Assembly (NCBI GenBank): GCA_018105865.1
Contig: CM030835.1
Coordinates: forward strand, 4,903,316-4,967,315
Direction: 5' to 3'
Origin: Metaphire vulgaris
Taxonomy: Eukaryota; Annelida; Clitellata; Crassiclitellata; Megascolecidae
Length of the DNA stretch: 64,000 nt
The notes below the pieces were generated by a model that saw only the letters and a list, made by a program, of their open reading frames with translations, was not told where the DNA came from and did not search any database. A program made the translations under genes and the position numbers. Shown piece by piece: positions 28,982-42,000 of the stretch; the stretch's first letter is position 1, and the number at the start of each line of letters is the position of its first letter.

Positions 28982-31900
28982 ATGTGGAACAAACTAAAGC
29001 TAATAATATTAACTGTCACGCCAACAGCCATCATCTGTGCATTTTGGTTTTTTCATGGAAGGGGCAAAAAGCGAAAACTGAAAAACCATGGTGATCATAG
29101 TGCTGAGTTTCAAAGTCAGCAGGCTTTGCCAAAAATAGAAGTCACTGATGTTGACACGAAGTTGCCTGATAAATGTTCCGATGCTGTGTGCTTACTGCCG
29201 CCGGTTACCAGAATTACAAAGGATGATTCTGAATCTGATGGAGAAATAAGTAAGGCTAATAATCCACCTGATGTTGTTAAAGCTTCTAAATCAGCCGGAC
29301 TAAAGATGGAAGTTCTGATTTCAAACTCACTATCACAAACAGACATTGAGGCTTCAAACAAGCAAGCAGTGACGATGAGTAATGCTTTGGTTGAAATTAA
29401 TGATTTGAAAAATTCGGGAAATGAGATTGCTAATACTGACCGTGATTCTCGAGCGCAAAAGTTTGAAATGACAGGTGATCTTGATATTGATACAGGCAAC
29501 TTCAGAGACCACTGCTCTGCAGTGCAGGAGAAAGTATTGACTAACATCTCTTCATCAGTAGATGTCACAGACAAGTGTATTGCTGAAGCTAATGATTGTA
29601 AAAGCCTTCATATATACACTAATTCTGTTGGGCCTGGAATTAACTTCAGTGAATCTCACTTAACTCGTGACCAAAATGTTAATGCAAAAGACTGTAATAG
29701 CTCAGAATTGGCTCAGAACACACATATTCAATCTGACGCTAGTCTTGGCAAGTCAGTTGCTGATAATATGGCGGAAGTGACAGATTTTCATAATACTGAA
29801 GTGAATTCGCAGATACCCATTGAACAGTTATCATTGCAAGTGAGTATTTCTTGAATAAATTGTATTCTAAGTTTTGTACTTCCCTGTGACTAGCGTAAAT
29901 TGTAATTGCTTGCAGAAGAAAATAGCGGTTGTAGCTTAAGCAATTGCTTTATCGTCAAGTGTTAGCAGAGATCCTTTTCGGATGATAATAGAGAATAGAA
30001 TGAAACTGTTATTGAGCTAGTGGCTTATTTGGCATTGTGTAATGAGCACTATTTATAGCATTGAATTAATCAATATTGGGCATAGCTTGATACTTAGATG
30101 GGTGATTGTCCTGGGATCTAGTCTTGTTGCTGGCAGCCAACTCACCCACTCGGTGTTTTGGGATTGATGAGTATCAGTGTGAAGTTGCGGAAGTATAATG
30201 TAGGTATATGGAGAAAGTAGCGGCAGACTACTCTTGTTTAATGGCATAAAGCAGGGGTGGCCAACCTTTTTTGCTGTAAGCAGGCCATTATAAATTATTA
30301 TCAGCATGTGGAGAGCTGCCTTTTTGGTGCCTTTTGTACGTCATTGTTTTCAACAGTAGTACAGTCACTGCAGTCACATACTGGTAGTAACTAATAACAA
30401 TTACAATTAAACAGCAGTTTAAAGTAGGCATAAGTTACTATTTTACTAAATTAAGCACAGCAACTAGTAGTCTTACTTGTGACTCAATATTGCATGCATA
30501 AATAGGACCAATGAAATTTATTTAGAAAGATACCCCGATGGCCACCAATCAGCAGCTGGTGGGCCGCATGTGGCCCGCGGGCCGCCGGTTGGCCACCCAT
30601 GTCGTAAAGGAATCTGTATTGCTTCTTGCCTTGTAAATGGAAATCAGTGCCAGACCAAATACTTATTTGATTATGTGATGACCCTATGTTTTATTGTTGA
30701 GATGTGAAGCAGTGTTAAGATCTGTGCTAAATGTAAAGTAGAGGTGAGAAGTCTAAGCCATAGTTTTGTTTATTTTGTGGCCAGAATTATGACACGTGCA
30801 ATTACAATTTTATTGAAAAAATTTGTACACTGTTTAGTGATTTATAAAAGAAATGTCCCAACTTGAAAGAGTGAGAGTGGTGGTTTGATTTATATGAATG
30901 TAACCATTGCACTGGATGAGAGATCCTTTAATTAGTGATCAATAATTAATTAATGATTAGGATAAAAACATATCTGTGAAGAATATATTTGACTCTTGAA
31001 AATGACTTTCACATTGAAACTCTGCTTACTGAGATTAATTAACTTGTTGCTGAAAATGAAATTTGTTATTGTTGTTTAGGTTAGAGAAAACGAAGCAGAA
31101 GCTGAACAAAACATCGTGGATCTCAATACGAAAAATTCTCCTCATGTATATCAGTTTGATTTTCCATCAGACTTGTGTGGACAGCTCATTGGCAGACATG
31201 GGCATAATATACGTCAGATCAAAGAAATATCTGGTGCTAGTATAATCATCAGAAGAAAGTCATGTACGGTTGATTACCAAATAGTTATTTTAGAGGGTAT
31301 GTTGTCTTTTTTGTTTGTTGCTTATTTGAAGAAATCCTTACCCATCACTTTTCTACTCTTTGTTATTTTAGTTAGCTTCATATCTGCTTAAGCAGAGTTA
31401 TTGCTAAATGTCTTTTATATAAGGAATAAATAGAGCTTATTTTGTGCACAATATCATGTTTATATAATTTTGTTTTTCGTAAGGAATATTCAGCAGCACT
31501 GTTCTCTTGATATATCACTTGAGAAGGGATAATTCTTAAGGGTTGAAAAAGCAATGCTGATGAGACTAGAGGATTCCTTGTCAGATGGCTTAATGAGTGG
31601 TGTGACCAGTGGGTCCAGTGAAAGGAGATGTTCTGTTATACAGGCATTATGGCTATGGGAACCAATGAATCAAGGGCATCTTCAGAGCATGAAATTGACT
31701 TTGTAGGAATAGATGCACAGCTTAAGCAGCACATACGGTGTCCTCAATTTGAAGTTATTATAAAGACTACATTTATGTAAATTGTAAAACAATATTTTAG
31801 AGATAAAAGTAATCTTTATAAAGGACAGGAAGTTGGCAGATTGGTAACATGGTAGGGCAGCACACTGGCGGAATAAGTTCGACTTCCGCAGGAGCCCCTA

Positions 31901-34900
31901 CGGTCAGCTCAGCCATCATTTGCTAGAGGGCAGTGGTAAATGAGTAGCAGCTTTGGCTGCGAAGGTAAAGCGTGGGTCTGGAGAAAGCAATGGCCAACTA
32001 CTCTGCTTGCCTGAAACCAGAAATCAGTGCCGGGCCCAATGCTCGAACTCTAGTATGGGGAACCTTTTTTAGTCTTTATAATTATTGTTGAATGCGTGCG
32101 ATTCTGATATTTTTGAAGGCACAGAGGAACAAGTGCATTCAGCTCTAAAACTGATAAAGGTCAGATTTCCTGAAGACAAGTTTCCAGTCATCAACTATTC
32201 ATCATCTGGTCTAGAGTCTCATGTACCACAACCTGTACAGAACGTGACAGCACCACCTGTTCAACAGGACATCTCACAGGTAAGACAGTGCTTTGCTGTT
32301 CTATCATTGTATCAGTAAGAAGAAATATCTAGATGAAACTTCATAAATGTCTGCTTGAATAAAATTAATTGTTTGAATTGTTTTTTTGGAACAGAGAAAC
32401 TTTGAAATATGTCAGTTTTGAAAATTGCGGCATGCAGGGTATGTGTACTGGTCTTTTGTATTTGTGTGTGTGTGTGTGTGTGTGTGCATTACTTTGAATG
32501 TTCTGTGTATTTCCAGCTTATCCTACCGGCCGGTGTTAATTCAGATGTCATTGTTTCAAGGGTCATATCGGCCAATCATATTTTCGTTCAGCAGTTGACT
32601 CATCCTTCGTTTCCTCACCTTGAACGTCAGATGCAAATGATGCTGCAATGTTATGAATCAGACACCGAAACACCGGGGCTTCCAAAACCATACGAAGGTA
32701 CATAGGTTTAGAATCTTGTATGCATTACCTAAGGTATTTGACAGTTACGATTTTGTTTGATTCTTTGAGGCACATTTTTGTGATGTGGTTTTCGTCAGAT
32801 TGCTGTAGTTTTAAAGCAGTTTTGCATTGTTTGATTAATATGTAAACTATTTGTATTGAAATTAACATAGTCTGTACTGTAAGCCTTTAGATTATTGCAT
32901 TGTTAGGCCACTTGACAGCTTCTAAATATTTCTATTTTTGTTGAAATGAATGCGTTCATATTCAGTAATGATGTTTGTTTTCAGTTGGAATTGTCTGCGT
33001 TGCCCGAATTGACAACTACTGGTATCGAGTTCAGATTGTTGGTGCTCTATTAGATTCAGACGTTTGCGACGTTAAACTGATTGATTATGGTGGTTATGTT
33101 CAAGTTCAGGGCTCAGAGTTGAAACTCATCAGGTATAGTAGTATAGCATTTGTGTGATATATTCGGCAGTTGTTTTTTTTAAATTTAAAGTATCTGCTCT
33201 TTTCATGTGCCTAAGCTGGAAAAGTAGAGGGAAAAAGAGCAAGAGGAAGGCAGAGAAACACCTATGTAGACTACCTACGAGAAGGAATTGAGGGAGTAAA
33301 GAATAACATCAAATTAATAGGAGACAATATCAAGATTGAACAAAGTGGAAATCCATGGTTGCTAACATAGAAATACACAGCACCTGAAGCTGAAGAAGAA
33401 TAAGAATAAGAAGAGGAAGATGAGAAGGAACAGGAGAAGAAAGCTGGCTAAGATTTCATCGTTTTAGAATAATTCCAAGATAAATTAAGTAAGAAGTTTT
33501 ACTTTAAGTCTAGCCTTGTGTTACTGATGGTCAAAATTTTGGCAACTTTGAAAGAGATTTGAAGTTATGCAGGCCTGGGTTTACAAAAGTTATCTTGATT
33601 TCATACTGAGGCTTATGTAAGCATAGACATAGCCAAAATAGTCCATTTACTGTTTTTCATGAAGTTATGACATTGTAAATATAACCTGTAATTTATATAA
33701 ATAATTATGCACTTCAATAGAACTAATTCTACTGGTTCTCTAAAGTTATCAATCAATAATATTTCAAATCCATCCACGAATGACCAGGTAATCCCAGAGA
33801 TCTATCAGAGTGGGAAACAGTAAGACAGACTGTGGAGAAAAAGCCAAATAGAAGAGATGTGCTTCAAGTCTTGACCTGAAATCACTTGGATGAACTAGGG
33901 TAGCTAAATGCTATTATGACCTATGTAGCTAATTGCTGTTTACTTTATTAGCCATCTTGATGTGTTAAGTGATTTTTTGTTTTGAAATTTTAGAAGAGAC
34001 TTTACAATGTTGCCGTTCCAGGCTATCGAGTGTTATCTATATGGTGTTATTAGCCCTAATGGTAAGTTTACGACCACATTTTGCTGCAGTTTTATCCTCT
34101 TGAATGGGTTATTCAGGTCATTTCTTATCTTCTGTGAAAAGTTTATTTAGGATTTCTACTGGACTTGAAGTCTACTGTAGTTATTAATATTATATATGGT
34201 GTTTGAATATTTCATGTATGAATGTACATTTATTTGTGTGGCTGTATTTTGTGTGAGTGTATTTGACTTCTTTTTTGATGTTATTGTATTTATTGTATTC
34301 AGATGAGGAGGATTTTCCTCCTGAAGCTTCATCCCTTCTTATTGAACTGGTGAATGGAGCAGTTTTGCAAGCTCAAGTAGTTGCAGTGGAGGAAGATCAG
34401 GTCCCTTATGTTTTGCTTGCAAAACCAGTTGGAAACCAGGTATGAATGAGGTCTTTGCAATTTATAATGCTTTCTGCACAAAAGACTAAAGCTGATTTTC
34501 AATATCTATGGAAGTACTTGCAGTTTTAGCATCTACAACATTGTAGGTCTATTATCAGAATGGCAGCATAAGTACCATCTAAAGTTTGGTTACTCAGGCC
34601 ATGGCTATTACAAACATGGTAGAGACAGCATTCTGCTACAAATGACATTTTTAGACTATTGCCTGGCCGACAATCCACCTAATCTATGGCTGGCTATTTC
34701 AAGAAAGCTTGAGCGCATAAGAATAAGCAGCTACTACTGTACTACATTCCAATGCGCTTATAAATTTATGAGATTTTACCTGCTTACTTAGTTTTAGTTC
34801 AGCAGACGTGAGTTTAAGTGCCAATAATAGGTATCTAGAGTTATAAATCTTTGAATAGGTTCAACAGGATTTTGAAACTGCCGACAATGTATAGTTTTGG

Positions 34901-34975
34901 CTTTGTGTTATTCAGAGCCTGGATATCAATCGAGAGTTAGTGAATCGCGGTGTTGCTCGTTGGTATGAACTCTAA
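28982..34975 (+). CDS. AKAP1: A-kinase anchoring protein 1 (mitochondrial AKAP1), KH and Tudor domains
   Basis: Eight coding exons: 28982-29839, 31080-31296, 32119-32279, 32517-32697, 32985-33132, 33994-34061, 34303-34439, 34916-34975 (TAA). They sum to 1830 nt, 609 codons plus stop, in phase throughout. The N-terminus (LIILTVTPTAIICAFWFF then GRGKKRK) is a hydrophobic segment followed by basic residues, the layout of AKAP1's outer mitochondrial membrane anchor. A long Ser/Asp-rich disordered stretch follows. Then comes a KH domain (QLIGRHGHNIRQIKEISGA, with the GxxG loop as GRHG), the conserved ANHIFVQQLTHPSF block, and a Tudor domain (VARIDNYWYRVQIVG, KLIDYGGYVQV). The C-terminus LVNRGVARWYEL matches the vertebrate ending in style. 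AKAP1 is known to tether PKA and RNAs to mitochondria. I could not recognise the amphipathic PKA-binding helix. A 3' splice site (TCTGTTGTAG) lies one base before the ATG, so at least one non-coding 5' exon is expected. Confidence 0.92.
30060..30245. mobile_element. Possible decayed SINE
   Basis: Sequence such as GATGGGTGATTGTCCTGGGA and GGAGAAAGTAGCGGCAGACT resembles the body of the SINE at 31830-32065. Too decayed to define ends. Confidence 0.35.
30252..30601. mobile_element. hAT-like MITE (CAGGGGTGGCCAACC ends) in AKAP1 intron 1
   Basis: Termini CAGGGGTGGCCAACC and, inverted, CATGGGTGGCCAACC. Flanks GCATAAAG and TCGTAAAG agree at 6 of 8 positions. The right end holds the usual GGCCCGCGGGCCGCC palindrome-rich sequence of this widespread MITE type. 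Confidence 0.85.
31830..32065 (+). mobile_element. tRNA-derived SINE in AKAP1 intron 2
   Basis: A polymerase III-like A box (TGGCAGATTGGTAAC, about 31843) and B box (AGTTCGACTTCC, about 31875) lie at tRNA-like spacing, followed by a body without coding potential. Structure as in tRNA-derived SINEs. Confidence 0.7.
32463..32487. repeat. (TG)n microsatellite just upstream of AKAP1 exon 4
   Basis: About 12 TG units, 30 bp before the exon acceptor. Confidence 0.9.
33205..33470 (+). pseudogene. Non-LTR retrotransposon polymerase C-terminal fragment
   Basis: The frame reads AGKVEGKRARGRQRNTYVDY then LREGIEGVKNN, the G-x-R-x-RGRQR signature found near the C-terminus of RTE/CR1-like polymerases. 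A relative sits at 62230-62400. An AAG-rich tail follows. Confidence 0.6.
34612..34795 (+). mobile_element. SINE-like repeat (GCAGCTACTACTGTACTAC tail family)
   Basis: The 3' part AAGAATAAGCAGCTACTACT then ATGAGATTTTACCTGCTTAC matches segments near 21207-21290 (inverted), 38240-38340, 51955-52022 and 55144-55235 (inverted). Confidence 0.6.
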
Positions 34976-36834
34976 TGGTGTTGCATTGATTTGTTCTTTA
35001 CCTGTTCATTGCTGAGTTGAACTAGTTTGGTGCTGGTTTCACTTCTGTATTAGTACACAGCATACTTTATATATACAGGGTGGTGCAAAAAACCAGACTA
35101 GTCACATTTAGGTTTGGCATTTAACATAACATTGAATGAACTGTAAAATTTCAGGATTTTCTTAATGCGTAAGAAATCTCAGTCAAAGTGATGTTCAATA
35201 TGTCCTCTGTTTGCTGCGATAACCAATGATAATCGCTTGCTAAACTGTCCAGTATCCCGGTTGATTGTGTCCTGGCTGATTTCGTCCCAGCATGCTGTCA
35301 GAACTTCTTTCAAATGTTCAATATCGCAGATTCGCTGCCTGTAGACGAGATGTTGAAGCACTCCCCAGACTTAGTAGTCTACGGGATTCAAACCCAGACT
35401 GTTCAGCGGCCAATTTTCTGCTTTAATGAAGTCTGGAACGTGAGCAGTGAGAAAGGCAACTGTTTTTTTTTTGAACGATGAGCAGGTGCTCCATCCTGCT
35501 GAATAGTTAGCGCCATAGAATATTTGACGTCATTTTCTTTTTATGTAGCTCTCTCTTCTTTCTGTGTCATTTCTGTCTAACGATGGTTTTAAAGGTTTTA
35601 AAGCGATAACTACTTTGATTATTCAAGCAATGCAATTTGGAAAATTAATAGTCTGGTTTTTTGCGCCACCCTGTAGTATACCGAATGGCATTGTTATATA
35701 ATAATTATGCTTGAACTGTGTTTTTTTCTTGAATTTTCAGTGTATGAACTGTGCTTATTAGAATTATGAAACACTGTTGAAACACTTATTTGCCTTTTAT
35801 TGTTTTTTTGCTGGGTAGAAATTGTCCCTTGTAACAATTTTCTTAGCTTAGTTTTAAGAAATGACAGTGTTGGATCGAGTGTGAGTTACCGTTATTTTAA
35901 GTAGTGTTAAGTATTAATTGTTCTTTGAATTATGATCAGTGTTTTAAAGATAATCATTGTGAAATTGTTTATTGTCTGGAACAACAAAAATTCTGATGCA
36001 TTTACTTTTGGCTCACAGTTATTTTGTTTCTTTCATCTATGATTGGATCTTGTAAGTGATGTATGCATGGGCTTTTAAGTTTGGTATATGTTCAGAGTTG
36101 TCATTGTTACAGCCTTACAGGCCTAATTGCTATCATGAACATATCAGCCATTGTTTACATCATTTCATTATTTCTGCTACAAACTTGGTTTCTTTGTTGC
36201 ACTTCAAAGGCTTTTCCTGATTTCATACCTATTTATGTTTTATGGTTTTAAACTCCTATTTCTGAATTTTTTTAATTCAATATTTCTATTTTGTCATGTT
36301 TTGTTTGTTTTAAAACCGAGTGTTGGTTATCAACATTTTTGAATTACACAAGATGTAATTTCTAATTGAAGGGGTTTTTGTTGCCAACCTACGTAGACAT
36401 GAGGGCCCAATACTCTGAAATAAAGTTTAGTCTTGTTTTGATATCTGATTATGGAAATGTTAAATAATGAAATAGAAACATTTTGTGTCGTCTCATTTAT
36501 GATATTATCAAAAATTATGCTGATTTTTCTATTTCGATTCTATATCTATGATGCCAATGCAGTGGTCACCAGATAGTTAAGGTGTAAACTGCATGTCTGG
36601 AGTCACTGCTTGAAAACTTGGGTCAGATTTCATCTGGAAATGATCACATGGTATTCACTATAAAGTTTAGTATACTGTATGAATGAGGTTTGGTAAGTTA
36701 CTTATCTTGTAAGTCTACAGAAGCTGCCTTCCTGAACATAAGCCATAAACATATGACAGTGTGATTTTTAACTCCTGGATATCCAATGGAAGTTAGATTC
36801 ACTTTGAATTTGGCAGAATAAATTTCATTGGTTG
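34976..36834 (+). other. AKAP1: AKAP1 3' UTR and flank
   Basis: Non-coding AT-rich sequence after the AKAP1 stop. A 599-bp mariner-like element (35076-35674) starts 100 bp downstream of the stop. AATAAA at 36419-36424 and again at 36819-36824 are candidate polyadenylation signals. No further coding exon is seen. Confidence 0.4.
35076..35674 (-). mobile_element. Mariner-like element with transposase remnant
   Basis: Inverted termini CAGGGTGGTGCAAAAAACCA and the inverse of TGGTTTTTTGCGCCACCCTG, with TA on both sides (35074-35075, 35675-35676). A minus-strand frame at 35179-35361 reads CWDEISQDTINRDTGQFSKR then AANRGHIEHHF, the C-terminal end of an IS630/Tc1/mariner transposase. Most of the transposase, including the DDE core, is missing. 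Confidence 0.88.
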
Positions 36835-37033
36835 CATGGGTGTCCGGAGGGGGTGCAAGGAGTGCAATTGCACCCCCTGAAAAAATTGTGGAGTCATGAA
36901 AAAAGTAAAATTACTGTACTTGTTTCTTTCATCACAAAACCTTGTTTTGTGCTCCCCTGAAAAAAATTTTGATTTCTTTCATCACAAGACCCTGTTTTGC
37001 ACACCCCTGGAAAAATTTCGGCAGACGCCCATG
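36835..37033. mobile_element. hAT-like MITE, CATGGGCGTCCGG family, copy 2
   Basis: Ends CATGGGTGTCCGG and CAGACGCCCATG, flanked by perfect 8-bp duplications ATTGGTTG (36827-36834, 37034-37041). Interior matches the copy at 4202-4392. Confidence 0.93.
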
Positions 37034-37791
37034 ATTGGTTGCAGGAAATATTATCTACGCTGAAACAGCACCAGGCTGTGATCATTTTGTAGTGACGTCA
37101 TATGTTCATATTGCTAGTCACCAAAGTTTTCAATTTAAAAATAATTCTACTTTTTTTATTGGTTTGTAAATTCTTTCTATGAAGAAATGGTGTGTGTTGT
37201 GTTGTCTCGAGTTGGCATGTAATACTTTTAGCATTGTCCTTATGCTTTCTTGGACTATACCAGTAAATTGATCCATACACTGTAGTTAACGTTCTCTTTG
37301 AAATGTTTTTGAAAGTTTATTGTCTCGGAAATTATTGCATTTGTGTCTTTTTCCTAGTTTTGTTTTTTAGAATTTGTTTAAACGTCAGCTAATTCTTGTT
37401 ACTCCGAATTCATGCAAGAGTTTGTAATTGGCTGGAAATAGAAAATTATATAAGACTTACAAGTCATTATGCATGTATTTTGATTTAACCATTTGGCCCC
37501 AACGATTTGTGCAACCAATAGGTTATGAAACCGGAATGCCAGTTTTACGTGTCCATAGAGTTAAGGTGCCATTACCGCTTGTCTTGGAATTAACTAATGA
37601 AACTATCTGGACTTATTAGTTTGCGTCTTGTTTATTTTTAGTTACTAAATTTTTACCTTGTGCCATGAAGCAGTAATTAATCGACACCCATTAACACCTA
37701 CTTGAAGCTACTTCTCATCAGTTTGTCATGAACTGGTACTGGATTGGCAAGTCAAGTCAAGCTCTTGCTAATTTGATTTTTTAGCTGAGGT
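37034..37791. other. Intergenic between AKAP1 and KPTN, nothing recognised
   Basis: AT-rich sequence with no coding similarity. Confidence 0.4.
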
Positions 37792-38057
37792 CAGTGGCGG
37801 CTCCAGGATTTGGCAAGTGGGTGGCCTCTGGGTTTGCAACTTCTAAGCATGGGGGTCTAACCATAAAGGGGATTTCTATAGCGCCTTGGAAAGCAGCACA
37901 ACAGTAACTCATTAGCCATAGGAAAGGTGTGGGATCAGCCAGGCAATAGTCAATATCTGAAGGTATGTAGTAGTAAGTATAGGGTCCGAACAGGGGGCCA
38001 CTGTGGGGGACCAGACATTCAATAGGGGGCACGGGCCCCCATGTGGAGCCACCACTG
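37792..38057. mobile_element. hAT-like MITE, CAGTGGCGGCTC family, copy 2, with internal insertion
   Basis: Ends CAGTGGCGGCTC and GAGCCACCACTG with perfect 8-bp duplications GCTGAGGT (37784-37791, 38058-38065). About 70 bp longer than copy 1 because SINE-like sequence (GATTTCTATAGCGCCTTGGA) is inserted near 37866-37935. Confidence 0.93.
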
Positions 38058-39072
38058 GCTGAGGTGCACTATAATTATAGTACTCGATACTCGTGTTATG
38101 GAAAGCAAAATGTATCGGGGGATTCGGTTATTGCAAAGAATCGTAGCATGTTTATAATTGGTGAGCTCATCACCAGTCGAGTGCAATTTTGTGAAACGAA
38201 GCATTTTCAAATGATCATTCACCTTTCCCATAGTTATTTTAAGAAAGGTTAAGCACCTAAGAATAAGCAGCTACTGTTGTACTACTATCTAAAGTGCCAT
38301 ACAATTACAAATCCACAAGAAATTATTTTAATTAACTTATGCCATACTCAACATAGATTCAGTATGCAATTATGTCACTGAATCTTAAACAGGAAGACAA
38401 TTCAGTCGTAATTAAAATACATCTATTTGCTCGATTGAGAATTCAGTCAGTGGGGAGCAGACAGTAGGCCTATTTTGTGCATTCATAAAACGATAAAGAT
38501 CCAGTAACTGTTGTTTTAAATGTGATGAGTATGATGATTTTTATATGGGCAAAAGTGAAATATTGAGCACAACACCTTGAGTCACTGATTTAATTTCATA
38601 GAACAAAAATACCAATTTCAGTAATATTAAATATTTTAAATCAGCTTCAATCTACTTAGAAATAGCTGGTCTAAATGGCAATTACTGAAATAAGCAAACT
38701 TCTATTAGTCAATTGCTCATATTTAAGATAAATGGTTCGAAAGAAAGTTGATTTTCTTAGAATATTCGGTTATGATGTCAATAGCTTAGGCGCATTCTGA
38801 GATTAGGCTATTCTTTTAGTCTTTTAATGTTCTTTTTTTATAAATATTAAGGGAAAGTATGCAAAGACCATAGACATTAATACTTTTGATAAATAAATTC
38901 TATGTCCGAACACTAGAAGTAGAATGTAAACAACTTCTTCATAGCTGCTTTAATCTAGAGACTAGAGACTCGAAAATACCGAAATCGATCTTGGAAAATG
39001 GAGAAAAAAATTAAATCGTTAGTTGCGCTGTACCTAACTGGTTTGTTATAAAGATTTTTATTGATTTTTACG
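38058..39072. other. KPTN upstream region
   Basis: Contains a SINE-tail fragment (38240-38340) and otherwise AT-rich sequence; the KPTN promoter and 5' UTR should lie in its right part, but no motif decides where. Confidence 0.35.
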
Positions 39073-42000
39073 ATGACCATGTCGACGGCTGCGGCGGACA
39101 TGTTCGCTAAGCTTCAGGAGGTGCACTGTTGTCAATTGGAGTCGCCGACCTGCATCTACGGAATGACGACGGTCCCGATCTCGTCGACGGACATCCGGCT
39201 ACTGGTCACCTCCACCCTTGGCAGGGTCTACTGCGTCGGATTCAACGACAAAATGGTCCCCAGCACCCGCGAAGTGCACTTCACTTATATTCCTGGTAAG
39301 CGTTTCGGTAGGAACTAATTGCACGTTAGCGTCATATCACGATGCTTTGCGGCACGTGTAAAATGAGTTTGTTACTTGAATAACAGTATTTATGTAGGTA
39401 AAGGTGCATTTTAGCGTTCTAAATTATTTCCGCTTACTCGCAAGTGCATTTTAGTGTTCTAAATTATTTAAGTAATTGTGTAATGTATTTTGACTTTCTA
39501 TATTATGGGTTATGGTCAGATAATAATTATGAAAGTGATTATTCGCACTCAGAGCATGAATAAAAACATACGAGTGCGAATAACTATTCAGAGCAATTCG
39601 CGCTCCGAGCGCGAATATCACCAACCGCTTGCATTACAGTATCCTAGTGTTAGTGTTAGGTTTAGGTTTTTGCTGAGAGTAATGACTGACCCATTGTCCA
39701 TTGACAGGGTAGCTGTCCGTTGGTAGCGGATAACCGATAAGTACCTTAATCGCTTCCTCTTTGTTTCCGAGCGCAAATAACTATTCAGAGCAATTCACGC
39801 TCCGAGCTCGAATAACACCAGCCAATAATTATTGTGAGCGCCCTTGACTCCAGTCAAAACAGGAAGTATAAAATCCGTGCGCTCTACTCGAAGCAACCGA
39901 AGTACCAGTGTATCAGTCCACACATCGTAGCACACATTCTCACACACAAACCACGTTTGTATAGCTCCATACTCAGGAAGCCTCACACTAGCAGTCTGAA
40001 GTAATAGAGATACTTTGAATATTAGGATAAAATTTTAAACAAATATTTAGCATCTGTTATAGAGCCAAACAGTAGGAGTCATGAGCATAAATTACAATAA
40101 ATTCCTAAGCAATTGAGACACCTGTATAGTGCAAAACAGTAGGAGTCATGCACGTACATTACGATAAATAAATGTTTAAAGTATGGCGCTATACAAAGGC
40201 GGTTATCCTAATAACCTCTCGCGGTCTCTATATGACCATCGCCACTGATTTATTAATTATTTGCTATTATCGGAATGCCATTCTGATTTGTCTTTACTTT
40301 GTAATGCTAGTGCTTTTAGTCTTGCATCAAGTAAGTAATAATTGATGTACTTTATTATAGGTGGATCAGAAATTGTGTCCATTGATGCATTCAGAAGGTA
40401 CAATGAAGCTGGGATTGTTGTTGGCATTGCATTCAGCATGGTAAATTATTAATTTTAAATTATTTTAGTTGTTCTAAAAGTACTGTTAGGAAAGGTGGAG
40501 CATGAAACAAACAATATCAAATTTTGAAATTTTGCACCCAAATTAGCCAGTTTAAGAATATTAATGCATTCCGAGCCACCTTCATTTTAAGACAAGCAGC
40601 AGTGAAGCTAACAGTGGACCTAAAGTGGTCATCCGAATTTAAAGAAAACATGTCTTACTTACTTAGCATGATTTAAAGTGGCTTAGGAGGCATTACTGCC
40701 TGTGTGAAAGCCACCAGGGGCACTAACGGGGCTTGAACCCGCTCCGTCAGCCTGACGCTCCAGCACGTAACTCACTCTGCCATCTTCCACCCCAAATCTA
40801 CAAATCCTTCAGAGAGGCAATCAAATTGGAGGTCATAGTGGATGACAGAAGGAGCCGAAATTGTAAATGTTGATAAAATACACTCAGCAGTTATACGTCA
40901 ATGATGGAATAGTTGGCATTAGTATTCAGTGTTGCAGATTTTGTTCTTTTATTTATTTACCTCAGGTGATAGAACATAGAGATTAATTAAGCACCAATAC
41001 AAGCAATCTGGTGTGGCTGATTTGTCTGGTGAATTGGCTGCTTGTGGACAAATTTTTTTAGTTGCGTGATGGAAGACCGTTAGTTTTTCTGAATGTCTAT
41101 TCAGATTCGGATGCAGGGACCGATCTTGATCAAATTGCTCGTAGGTTTCCTTATTTTTATTCACATGTGATGCATTCTTTATGTTTGTTTGCAAGCAGTG
41201 CGTCAGTTTTAAAGCTGTGCTAGACTAGCAATGATCCACACTCAATGCTCACCAAATATGCCTCCACTCACTCCACCTGCTCAGTATAAATACTGACTCT
41301 TTTAGAAGCTAGTGTTTGGTAACAAGTATAGCACTGCTACTGAATCATTCTTTTACTATTTTTATGAATCTTGGGGCTGTCAAGTACCGTAATTGCCTTG
41401 TAACAAAAAATGAAATAATTATAAAAATGGTAATAATAGCAATAATAATACAGCAACAGCAACTACCACTGCTGTTCTTTTGTTTTGCAGAAGGATGTCA
41501 AACCATAATACTATTGTTTGATCCGTATCAACTTTATCACACAGAGTGAGTTATATGGAGTTGATTCTTTTTCTTTCAGGGTATGAGTTTATGCTGCAGT
41601 TATAGTGGTTTGGGAATTAGCCATTTTTTAAAAATTCATGGCCTTGATAATTTCTGTTAAATTTGTTAATTTCTTGTTACAAATGGCATTTTCCAGCAGT
41701 TTAATTATTTAGCCCTTAAAATGCTAGAACTGAGTATACTTGGTTTCCATTGCATCTAGATCCAAAATTTGTAGTGGTTTAAGGTTTAAATAATTATGTG
41801 ATTTGGTATTTTATTTAAATTTTAACATGTCATTGTATAGTTTAAAGGTAAGGATGATGCTAATTTTATTTTTATTTTAATAGAATTTTATTTCTATTTA
41901 TTCAGTTTGCTTTACTTACATTAATTTCTACTTACTTACTTAAATCTTATGCAGTCCATTGTATTCACTTTGCCTGGTAAATGTCTAATTCGTATGTAAG

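Noticed and set aside
32975..33157. Treating the Tudor exon as a separate small gene
   Set aside because: Its phase and sequence fit between AKAP1 exons 4 and 6 in one continuous reading frame.
40663..40797. Possible tRNA gene on the minus strand
   Set aside because: A and B boxes are present, but there is no cloverleaf with an acceptor stem, and the sequence continues into a LINE-like tail, so it is a SINE.
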